Part shown: piece after piece, positions 1-5,308 of the stretch
Position numbering within the stretch: the stretch's first letter is position 1
Layout of the letters: every line of letters begins with the position of its first letter
NCBI GenBank assembly: GCA_947372155.1
Contig: CANBSM010000113.1
Span: forward strand, 1-8,969
Direction: 5' to 3'
Source of the DNA: Burkholderiaceae bacterium
GTDB lineage: Bacteria > Pseudomonadota > Gammaproteobacteria > Burkholderiales > Burkholderiaceae
Length of the DNA stretch: 8,969 bases
The notes under the pieces: model-generated
Database searches by the model: none
What the model saw: the letters and a program-made list of their open reading frames with translations, nothing else
What the model was told of the DNA's origin: nothing
Position numbers and translations under genes: made by a program

Positions 1-133
1 TCTATGAGTACTATTTATTTACATCTGTCCCGAAGGACTTGATGCTTTCACTTAGTACCCACAATTATCGGTTCACTAATTTTTAAAGAGGGCTGGCTTG
101 TTTCGTATTTCTTAATAACATCCAGCAGAGAGA
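1..133 (-). other. rRNA operon leader (5' of a 16S gene outside the window)
   Basis: Read on the minus strand, this stretch has the layout of a betaproteobacterial rRNA leader. A boxA-like CTCTTTAAAAATT (about 78-90) is followed by a segment resembling the conserved block with CCGATAA and TGTGGG just before 16S in Burkholderiales. Then comes a compact hairpin (21-45) with stem GTCC/GGAC and a TTCG tetraloop, extended by GCATC/GATGT. BoxA recruits the Nus antitermination complex in known rrn operons. The 16S gene itself is not in the window; it should begin just left of position 1. I infer the transcription start near 133 from the promoter spacing. Confidence 0.8.
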
Positions 134-139
134 TGAGAC

Positions 140-168
140 TATATCCCACATTTACAGGGTCGTCAACA
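140..168 (-). promoter_or_regulatory. rRNA operon P1-type promoter
   Basis: On the minus strand there is a -35 box TTGACG (163-168), a spacer of exactly 17 bp, and a -10 box TATAGT (140-145). Each box is one base from the sigma-70 consensus. It drives transcription leftward into the rRNA leader. The DNA upstream (about 190-290) is very A/T rich with several A and T tracts, as expected for UP-element and Fis-type activation, although no single Fis site is clear. Confidence 0.85.
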
Positions 169-408
169 CCTTTCGTACTCTTTTACGCTAAATAGACGAT
201 GTTTTTTCTGATTTTAAAAATAAGCTCAATCAAATCAATTAGATAGAAATCAAAAAAATATTCAACTTTTTTTGAAAATTTAAGGGTTTTGGAGCATTTG
301 GTCTATTTTCCTCTTCAAAAACGCTCTTTTTTTGCATTCTGAGCTGGTATTTTTTGAAAAACTAGGGATTACCCTGTGTTTTTCTGTATTCCCTGCTACT
401 ATGTTGCT

Positions 409-1065
409 ATGCACAATAAATTTTCCAAGAGTCGCTTGCCCGGCAACCCACATGTTGCCCGGGTTCCCGTGCCGGTGCGCGAGCTTCACGCCGGTCATAG
501 GGCGGCCATTCTTGAGCATTTTTTACAACTGAATGATGACGATCGTCACCTCCGCTTTGGGACACACACCCCTGATGAAGTGATAGAGCGCTATGTTGAA
601 GGCCTAGACTTCAACCAGGACACGATATTTGGCATATTTGATGCACAGCTCAATATCGTTGGCCTCGCACATCTAGCCTACCTACCGGTCTTTAAGAGCC
701 AAGCACGTGCAGCAGAGTTTGGCGTATCCGTGCTGGCCGAAGGCAGGGCCCAGGGCTTTGGTACCGCCTTGTTAGGGCGTGCTGCTGTGCACTCACGCAA
801 TACGCGCATTGAAACTTTATTTGTTCATTGCTTAGCAAACAACAAAGCCATGATGCATTTGGCGCAAAAGGCCAGCATGAGTGTTGAATACGCTTATGGT
901 GATGCCGATGCCTATCTCAAATTACCCCCTGCAAATTCCAGCACGATCGTGGAAGAGGCGGCTAACGAGCAATGGGCTGACTTTGATTACGCAGTCAAAG
1001 CAAATTTGAAGCGCTCTAATGCTGCTTGGTGGTGGTTCTTGGGCAGGCCCGCACTAGCGTCTTAG
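409..1065 (+). CDS. GNAT family N-acetyltransferase
   Basis: A 218-residue protein if started at ATG 409. An in-frame GTG at 376 would add 11 residues rich in Cys and aromatics (MFFCIPCYYVA), which look unlike a protein start. Neither start has a clear Shine-Dalgarno. The acetyl-CoA pyrophosphate-loop motif R-x-x-G-x-G is visible as RAQGFGT in the middle of the protein, preceded by a strand like FGVSVLAEG, as expected for motif A of GNAT enzymes. The substrate cannot be predicted. It points away from the rRNA promoter, and its TAG stop overlaps the convergent cytochrome gene's stop (TTAG shared at 1062-1065), with no room for a terminator between them. The family call is firm; the function is unknown. 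Confidence 0.85.
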   Translation: MHNKFSKSRLPGNPHVARVPVPVRELHAGHRAAILEHFLQLNDDDRHLRFGTHTPDEVIERYVEGLDFNQDTIFGIFDAQLNIVGLAHLAYLPVFKSQARAAEFGVSVLAEGRAQGFGTALLGRAAVHSRNTRIETLFVHCLANNKAMMHLAQKASMSVEYAYGDADAYLKLPPANSSTIVEEAANEQWADFDYAVKANLKRSNAAWWWFLGRPALAS

Positions 1066-1415
1066 TTGTTGCTGGGGGCGCCTTGCAAAATCCAAGGCAC
1101 CAAGATCGAGAGCTCCGCATCGCTTAACTTAGCATTCGCAGGCATCGGCACTACGCCCCAAGATCCCGCACCACCTTTTTGAATCTTATTTTTTAACAGG
1201 GCTTTTGCGCTAGGCCTATTTTTATATTTGGCGGCAATATCTTGAAAGCTTGGCCCAACAATTTTTTTATTGATTGCGTGACAACCTAAGCATGCATTTT
1301 GTTTAGCAATTGCAAATGCATTAGCGTTCTCACTAGATGCATACGCAGTAGGTGCTCCAACAAAGAGAAGGGCAGCCAAAAAAGCCGCCCTCACATGAAC
1401 CCCTACTGAAATCAT
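1062..1415 (-). CDS. periplasmic class I cytochrome c, c551/c552-like
   Basis: A 117-residue precursor. Residues 1-26 form a signal peptide with an hydrophobic core (AAFLAALLFVG) and likely cleavage after AYA. The heme-binding motif is CLGCH at residues 42-46, and the probable axial methionine is Met91 in VVPMPAN, so this is a small monoheme class I cytochrome of about 10 kDa when mature. Such proteins shuttle electrons in the periplasm; the partner is not shown by the sequence. It starts 22 nt after the BON lipoprotein stop on the same strand, so the two are probably co-transcribed, with a weak GGA-type ribosome site. Its 3' end meets the GNAT gene tail to tail. Confidence 0.9.
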   Translation of the reverse strand: MISVGVHVRAAFLAALLFVGAPTAYASSENANAFAIAKQNACLGCHAINKKIVGPSFQDIAAKYKNRPSAKALLKNKIQKGGAGSWGVVPMPANAKLSDAELSILVPWILQGAPSNN

Positions 1416-1437
1416 TTATTCCGCTGCTGATAATTTC

Positions 1438-2085
1438 TTACTGAAATTTTGGGCTAGTCGGTTGTGATTCATCGGCCTTACCTTGTTTGTCTAATCGCGC
1501 TTTCTCTGCGTCAGAGATGATGTCAAAGTAAACAAATACTTCTTTCACGCCGCTAGCATTACTCGCAACTTTCTTTGCAATATCAGCTTCTTTTTGCGTT
1601 AAGATTCCCAACAGGTAAACACTGCCGCCTTCAGCAACAATCGCCATTGAGTTCGATGGTAATTGCTCTGTAAAAATCATTTGGGTTTTTATTTTCGACT
1701 CAAGGTAAGAGTCATTGGCGCGGGCTGTATAAGTGCTATTAGAGCCTATTACCAACTCGTTGTATACGCTACGGGCATTCTTCATCGCTTTAACATAAGC
1801 GCCAGCTTCACCCTTGATATCGGCGTCTTTTGCTTCGCCCGTGATCAACACTTTTTGATTGAACGAAGTAATGTTGATGTGTGCGTTATCACCAAATCGC
1901 TTAGACAGTGCATTGCCGGCCTCTAGCTCGATGCCTTTGTCAATGGCCTGCACGTTCGGACTACGACGGTCAGCTAGGACGGCTGCACTTGCAGCAACGC
2001 CGCCAACAGCCAGAACGCCACATGCCGATAAGAATGAAGTGAGCATTAAAGCAATGAGTAATTTACTTGCGAGTTTGATTTGCAT
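1438..2085 (-). CDS. dolP: double-BON-domain outer-membrane lipoprotein, DolP/YraP-like
   Basis: A 215-residue lipoprotein. The N-terminus is a lipoprotein signal with lipobox LSAC, so Cys22 would be lipidated. A small-residue segment and a DRRSP motif (39-43) follow, then two BON domains at about 45-115 and 124-190, each with the GxVxLxG-like strand (KVLITGEA and SVYLLGIL). The polar tail after 195 is probably disordered. DolP binds anionic phospholipids at the inner face of the outer membrane and supports envelope integrity in E. coli. The gene sits 29 nt downstream of the DiaA-type gene, matching the E. coli diaA-yraP order. The symbol is by domain layout and synteny; other BON lipoproteins are the alternative. 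Confidence 0.88.
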   Translation of the reverse strand: MQIKLASKLLIALMLTSFLSACGVLAVGGVAASAAVLADRRSPNVQAIDKGIELEAGNALSKRFGDNAHINITSFNQKVLITGEAKDADIKGEAGAYVKAMKNARSVYNELVIGSNSTYTARANDSYLESKIKTQMIFTEQLPSNSMAIVAEGGSVYLLGILTQKEADIAKKVASNASGVKEVFVYFDIISDAEKARLDKQGKADESQPTSPKFQ

Positions 2086-2114
2086 CGTGAATGCTTTCTA
2101 TTGTTAGGGCGCTA

Positions 2115-2735
2115 TTAATCAAGCAATATGTGATCAACACCATCACACAAACTATGCAACAACACTAAATGTGTTTCCTGAATGCGTGCGGTACGTGTAG
2201 AGGGGGCGCAAAGATGGATATCGTCTTTGTCCAAGAGACTTGCAATTTTTCCGCCACCGTTACCTGTCAGCGCAATAATTTTGATGCCCATTTTTTTTGC
2301 TACTTCAATTGCCTTCACCACATTCTTAGAGTTGCCTGACGTCGAAATACCCAAGAGGATGTCGCCTTTTTTTCCAAGGCCGCGGACTTGTTTACTAAAA
2401 ATCTCATCGTAGCTGTAATCATTGCCAACAGCAGTCAAGATAGAAGTATCCGTTGTCAATGCAATCGCAGCAAGCTCTTGACGTTCACGTTCAAAGCGGC
2501 CAATCAACTCGGCTGCAAAGTGCTGCGCATCAGCGGCTGAGCCGCCGTTTCCGCAAGCCATCACCTTACCGCCAGCTCGCAAACACTCAACCATCGCGAG
2601 CACGCCATGCGCTACCACTTCTGGAAGAATTTTCTCAGCGTCTTGCTTAACGGCAATGCTGTCTAAAAAATGTTGGGATGCGCGCTTGCGCAAGCGTTCA
2701 ATCGTATTTTTATCCATAACAATATTATGCGCCAA
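2115..2735 (-). CDS. diaA: SIS-domain protein, DiaA / phosphoheptose isomerase-like
   Basis: A 206-residue single SIS-domain protein. Visible family motifs are CGNGGSAADAQHFAAEL (61-77), STSGNS (131-136), ARIQETHL (183-190) and ALTG (155-158). DiaA binds DnaA and times replication initiation. Its paralogue GmhA isomerises sedoheptulose 7-phosphate, and the motifs alone do not separate them. The neighbourhood (dolP downstream, rsmI divergent) favours DiaA. Start choice: TTG at 2735 has AAGGA six bases upstream, whereas the ATG at 2717, which would remove six residues, has no good ribosome site. A TTG start is therefore preferred. It is the first gene of a probable diaA-dolP-cytochrome operon. 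Confidence 0.9.
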   Translation of the reverse strand: MAHNIVMDKNTIERLRKRASQHFLDSIAVKQDAEKILPEVVAHGVLAMVECLRAGGKVMACGNGGSAADAQHFAAELIGRFERERQELAAIALTTDTSILTAVGNDYSYDEIFSKQVRGLGKKGDILLGISTSGNSKNVVKAIEVAKKMGIKIIALTGNGGGKIASLLDKDDIHLCAPSTRTARIQETHLVLLHSLCDGVDHILLD

Positions 2736-2823
2736 AGCAGGTCCTTTTTCCGCAACCCACTAATCAAACCAAAAGCAACGTATTCTCTTACTTATTGATT
2801 AATCCAGCGCAAAACTTCTACCC

Positions 2824-3729
2824 ATGGACCTGAGCTCATTTGACTTTCTGCAGCAGCAAGATTTACCTGCCGGGGCTCTCTATATGGTTGCCACCCCGAT
2901 TGGTAATTTAGGGGATATCACCCTGCGTGCTTTGCATGTTCTCAATGCTGTCGATGGCATTGCCTGCGAAGATACTAGGCATAGTGCTGCACTACTGCAG
3001 CAATTTGGTATTCATAAGAAATGCCTAGCTCTGCATGAGCACAATGAAATGGGTGGGGCGCAAACGGTAATCCAGCATCTGGCACAGAACGAGCGCTGGG
3101 CTTACATTTCTGATGCGGGTACGCCTGGGGTATCCGATCCCGGAGCCCGACTGGTGGATGAGGTTCAAAAGGCAGGCTTTCGCGTTGTGCCGATTCCAGG
3201 GGCGAGCGCAGTATCTTCGGCGGTCTCTATCGGTGGCGCCGTCATGCTGAACTCAGAAGGGCGCTTTCAGTTTGTAGGCTTTTGGCCCAACAAAACCAAA
3301 GAACGCGACGCGCTAATTCATGACATTCGCAGCAGTACAAAAACCAGTATCTTTTTTGAGTCTCCTCACCACATTAAAGAAACCCTTCTAGTCCTAGCAA
3401 ATGCGCTTGAGCCAGATCGACAGATAGTAGTAGGGCGCGAGCTGACGAAAAAATTTGAGCAAATTATTTCTGTGCGGGCAAGTGCAATTCCACAGTGGCT
3501 TGAAACTGCAAGCAGTCTCAAAGGAGAATTCATTATTTTGGTGGCAGGGCGCCCAGCTAATGCTGATGAGGCTCCTGAGCACGCCTCTCTTTTGCTGTGG
3601 GCAAACGCTTTAAGCCCTTACCTTGGCAGTAAAGAGATTGCTGCTGTGCTTGCGCAGGCTTTAGGACTTTCAAAGAAAGAAGCCTATCAAATTGCGCTCG
3701 ATGCAAAAGCTAGCGATGATGAGAAATAA
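2824..3729 (+). CDS. rsmI: 16S rRNA (cytidine(1402)-2'-O)-methyltransferase
   Basis: A 301-residue protein of the tetrapyrrole-methylase fold. Family motifs are all present: VATPIGNLGDIT at 22-33, EDTR at 49-52, SDAGTPGVSDPG at 96-107, PGASA near 125, and FFESPHH in the second half. RsmI uses S-adenosylmethionine to 2'-O-methylate C1402 in the 16S rRNA decoding centre. The length is slightly above the usual 280-290, mostly from an N-terminal lead of about 18 residues. ATG 2824 is the only convincing start before Met21, but it has no clear Shine-Dalgarno. The 88-bp gap to the divergent diaA must hold promoters for both, though I could not fix the boxes. It ends just before a strong terminator. 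Confidence 0.96.
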   Translation: MDLSSFDFLQQQDLPAGALYMVATPIGNLGDITLRALHVLNAVDGIACEDTRHSAALLQQFGIHKKCLALHEHNEMGGAQTVIQHLAQNERWAYISDAGTPGVSDPGARLVDEVQKAGFRVVPIPGASAVSSAVSIGGAVMLNSEGRFQFVGFWPNKTKERDALIHDIRSSTKTSIFFESPHHIKETLLVLANALEPDRQIVVGRELTKKFEQIISVRASAIPQWLETASSLKGEFIILVAGRPANADEAPEHASLLLWANALSPYLGSKEIAAVLAQALGLSKKEAYQIALDAKASDDEK

Positions 3730-3758
3730 AAAAGCTGGCTTTGAGCCAGCTTTTTCTT
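3729..3758. terminator. bidirectional intrinsic terminator between rsmI and the cytochrome gene
   Basis: A perfect stem AGCTGGCT / AGCCAGCT (3733-3740 with 3744-3751) has a TTG loop and is lengthened by an A-run on the left pairing with a T-run on the right (3729-3755). It starts at the rsmI stop codon and is followed by T's on the plus strand. On the minus strand it is followed by TTTTTTATTT, so it can also end the convergent cytochrome transcript, whose stop lies about 20 nt away. Confidence 0.92.
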
Positions 3759-3773
3759 TAAGGCAGAAAAAAT

Positions 3774-4286
3774 TTATTTTGTAGCTGCTGCAGGCGCCTT
3801 AGGCTCTGGTAATTTACCGCCAGCAGAATTAGCCATATAGACAACTGCGCGACCCAATTCGTAATCACTAATATCTGCAGGGTTAGAACCGCCGCGAGCT
3901 GGCATCGCGCCCTTGCCCTTAAGTACAGAAGTCATCAAAGAGTCATAGCCCTTAGCAATACGTGGCGCCCAGGCGCTTGCATCACCAAATTTAGGTGCAC
4001 CTGCCGCACCCGTGGCGTGGCAAGAAGAACAAACCGCTTTGTAAACCTGCTCACCCGTTTGAAGTTCGCGTGGAGCGCTTGCATCTTTAAAATTTAACTG
4101 GGCAACTGGCTTAATCAATTGCTCGGTAGACTTGGCAGCGTCTGCGCTTTCCCCGCCATCGCGCTTGCCGCTATTCACATACACCATCAGTAACAAAATA
4201 ATAATCAAGGGCACAAAAAAGCTTGCGAAGACCATGATGATCAATTGTTTAGGGGACTTAATTAGGCTACCGTGCTCGTTGCTCAT
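3774..4286 (-). CDS. membrane-anchored cytochrome c5-family protein
   Basis: A 170-residue protein. A short cytoplasmic head (MSNEHGSLIKSPKQ) is followed by one transmembrane helix at about 15-37, not followed by a signal cleavage site, so it stays anchored with the heme domain in the periplasm. After a polar linker comes the cytochrome c domain with heme motif CSSCH (86-90) and probable axial Met128 in GAMPARGG. The tail (158-170) is rich in Pro, Ala and Lys. This resembles cytochrome c5-like electron carriers of Burkholderiales; the redox partner is not evident. The gene has no partner on its strand and is convergent with rsmI. The ribosome site upstream of ATG 4286 is weak. Confidence 0.9.
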   Translation of the reverse strand: MSNEHGSLIKSPKQLIIMVFASFFVPLIIILLLMVYVNSGKRDGGESADAAKSTEQLIKPVAQLNFKDASAPRELQTGEQVYKAVCSSCHATGAAGAPKFGDASAWAPRIAKGYDSLMTSVLKGKGAMPARGGSNPADISDYELGRAVVYMANSAGGKLPEPKAPAAATK

Positions 4287-4331
4287 AGGACTTTTATCGT
4301 TTGACGGGGTTGAGAGGGTTACTTTGCCGTG

Positions 4332-4355
4332 ATTATAACGAGAGCTTGCGTTATA
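4332..4355. promoter_or_regulatory. 7-8-7 dyad overlapping a TATAAT box, upstream of the cytochrome c5 gene and the tRNA
   Basis: TATAACG (4334-4340) and CGTTATA (4349-4355) form a perfect inverted repeat around an 8-bp spacer. On the minus strand its left part overlaps a consensus TATAAT (4332-4337) that lies 45 nt before the cytochrome start. I do not find a good -35 at 17 bp for that box. The dyad could be an operator or chance; it lies in the divergent region between the cytochrome and tRNA-Arg. Confidence 0.35.
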
Positions 4356-4392
4356 GGCACTTACAATAGCCAGATGATTGTTTTTGCTACTG

Positions 4393-4468
4393 GCGCCCGT
4401 AGCTCAGTGGATAGAGTATTGGCCTCCGAAGCCAAGGGTCGCAGGTTCGATTCCTGCCGGGCGCACCA
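4393..4468 (+). tRNA. tRNA-Arg (anticodon CCG)
   Basis: A 76-nt tRNA with all arms. The acceptor stem GCGCCCG pairs with CGGGCGC. The anticodon stem TTGGC/GCCAA encloses loop CTCCGAA with anticodon CCG. The T arm is GCAGG-TTCGATT-CCTGC, and the 3' ACCA is encoded at 4465-4468. It decodes CGG arginine codons. The accessory DNA with an integrase starts immediately after it, so its 3' half is the probable attachment site. Confidence 0.97.
4441..4468 (+). other. probable attachment site (attL) in the tRNA-Arg 3' end
   Basis: A tyrosine recombinase gene, an Xis-like gene and a repressor lie within 2.5 kb downstream of an intact tRNA 3' end. This is the usual signature of integration at a tRNA that keeps the gene whole. 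The exact core cannot be set because no second copy of this segment is visible in the window. The coordinates simply cover the T arm and acceptor end. Confidence 0.45.
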
Positions 4469-4498
4469 GTCTTTTGGGCACATAGTTTTTAAAAAACT

Positions 4499-4535
4499 GC
4501 ATTGAAAGCTATTTTTTGCAGCTTTTAATGCTTTT
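4499..4535 (+). terminator. hairpin after tRNA-Arg, possible terminator
   Basis: GCATTGAAAGCT (4499-4510) pairs with AGCTTTTAATGC (4520-4531) over 12 positions with one G-U wobble and a 9-base loop, followed by TTTT. It lies about 30 nt after the tRNA end, in the element. It could stop tRNA readthrough. The stem is AT-rich and the T run short, so the call is tentative. Confidence 0.35.
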
Positions 4536-4558
4536 GCTATCTCTTCATTTATAAATCA

Positions 4559-4656
4559 GGCCAATACTCAAATGGTCTTTTGTGCCCAAACCGTGCCCAT
4601 TTTGTGCCTGCTCTGTGCCCACCCTTTTTGATTTGTGCTGGTTTTGAGTATTAGCC
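4559..4656. repeat. 14-bp inverted repeat bracketing the 11-bp repeat array
   Basis: GGCCAATACTCAAA (4559-4572) and TTTGAGTATTAGCC (4643-4656) are reverse complements at 13 of 14 positions. They enclose exactly the four-copy 11-bp array. Both repeats lie between the tRNA 3' end and the repressor gene, the position where recombinase accessory sites are expected. A role in integration or excision is inference. Confidence 0.75.
4582..4625 (+). repeat. four tandem 11-bp GTGCCC repeats, candidate integrase arm sites
   Basis: Units begin GTGCCCA, GTGCCCA, GTGCCTG and GTGCCCA at 4582, 4593, 4604 and 4615, exactly 11 bp apart, about one helical turn, so the same face of DNA is presented each time. 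The last five bases of each unit vary. A reverse-oriented copy next to the tRNA (TTTGGGCACA, 4473-4482) mirrors TGTGCCCAAA at 4581-4590 perfectly. A looser GTGCCT occurs at 4696. The hexamer is only sporadic elsewhere in the window. The recombinase encoded downstream has an N-terminal arm-binding domain, which makes arm-type sites the leading reading. Confidence 0.75.
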
Positions 4657-4674
4657 TCAAATTGACACACTTAC

Positions 4675-4707
4675 CGCCTTAATACCTAGATTTCTGTGCC
4701 TAAGGCG
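4675..4707. repeat. 7-bp inverted repeat downstream of the repressor gene
   Basis: CGCCTTA (4675-4681) and TAAGGCG (4701-4707) are perfect reverse complements around a 19-base loop, just after the repressor stop on the minus strand. No T run follows on either side, so it is not a standard terminator. AATTGAC also occurs as a direct repeat flanking it (4660-4666 and 4708-4714). Confidence 0.4.
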
Positions 4708-4713
4708 AATTGA

Positions 4714-4929
4714 CTAGTCGTTTTGAGCATCTGGTAGGTATTCAAATAGATCTTCGACTTTGCAATCGAAAAATTTGCATAGCTTACTAATTGCATCTAA
4801 ATCGACCCTTGCAGCAGTTTCATCGTAAAGCAGGGTGATGGTGTTCCGATGCAAGCCAGTCTCACGAGCGACATCTACCAACTTAAGTTTTCTTTCGCCC
4901 ATAAGGGTCGATAAATGGCATTTTATCAT
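4714..4929 (-). CDS. small Xre-family HTH repressor
   Basis: A 71-residue, nearly all helix-turn-helix protein of the Cro/CI (HTH_26-like) type. The HTH lies around residues 15-40 (KLKLVDVARETGL, then HRNTITLLYDE), followed by DLDAISKLCKFFDCKVEDLFEYLP, which is characteristic of this family. The opening MIKCHLSTLMGERK is typical for such proteins, so ATG 4929 is preferred over internal Met10. It is divergent from the Xis/integrase pair across a 142-bp region packed with palindromes, one of which overlaps its own first codons. That arrangement suggests autorepression and control of excision; this is inference. Confidence 0.9.
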   Translation of the reverse strand: MIKCHLSTLMGERKLKLVDVARETGLHRNTITLLYDETAARVDLDAISKLCKFFDCKVEDLFEYLPDAQND

Positions 4930-5004
4930 TCTGAATAGCTTTTTTTAATATTAAATGTAAAAAGTGCTTGCTAAATGTCATTTACTCATGCATAATGTCA
5001 TTTA
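4912..5004. promoter_or_regulatory. operator array TAAATG-N-CATTTA on a 20-bp grid
   Basis: A perfect palindrome TAAATGTCATTTA (4972-4984) is joined by two near copies, at 4912-4924 (one mismatch in the right half) and 4992-5004 (two mismatches at the left end). A clean half-site TAAATGT lies at 4952-4958. Their centres are 4918, 4958, 4978 and 4998, all on a 20-bp grid of about two helical turns. A weak 8-of-12 match sits at the missing grid point, 4938. The array covers the repressor's start and the divergent intergenic region. The Xre-type repressor is the obvious ligand; this is inference. Confidence 0.75.
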
Positions 5005-5071
5005 GGATGGCAAAAGTTAATTAAGGATTACTTTTCGCCACTTTGATTGATTTTACTACATGGAGTTAACA

Positions 5072-5308
5072 ATGGCACAGACCTATCTCACCACCGAAGA
5101 GCTATCAGCTCGCATTAAATACGACCCCCGCACAATTCGGGATCAACTTAAAGATTCTGTCTTATTAGAGGGACGTCATTATTTCCGGCCTTTTGGCGGA
5201 AGAAAGATTCTCTATATCTGGGAAGTTATTGAGGATGACATGACAAACGCGATCTCTTCGACCCTAAATCAAATCCCAATGGCGAGAGGGGGTGTTGTTC
5301 ATGTCTAA
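5072..5308 (+). CDS. AlpA/Xis-like HTH protein, probable excisionase
   Basis: A 78-residue protein starting MAQTYLTTEELSARIKYD. The winged-HTH (MerR/AlpA-like) fold of excisionases is suggested by LTTEELSARI, the helix RTIRDQL, and the wing-like HYFRPFGGRKILYIW. Start choice: ATG 5072 has GGAG six bases upstream. An in-frame ATG at 5060 would add four residues but overlaps that ribosome site, so 5072 is preferred. The last codons overlap the integrase start by 8 nt (ATGTCTAA), so translation is probably coupled. Similar small HTH genes often precede DUF3596-type integrases. The role may be directionality factor, activator of int, or both. Confidence 0.85.
   Translation: MAQTYLTTEELSARIKYDPRTIRDQLKDSVLLEGRHYFRPFGGRKILYIWEVIEDDMTNAISSTLNQIPMARGGVVHV

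Noticed and set aside
376..408. Upstream GTG start for the GNAT gene
   Set aside because: The added 11 residues are Cys/aromatic rich, with no ribosome site before the GTG; ATG 409 is more plausible though also weakly supported.
4675..4707. Terminator for the Xre repressor gene
   Set aside because: The 7-bp stem has a 19-base loop and no T run, so it does not meet intrinsic terminator form.
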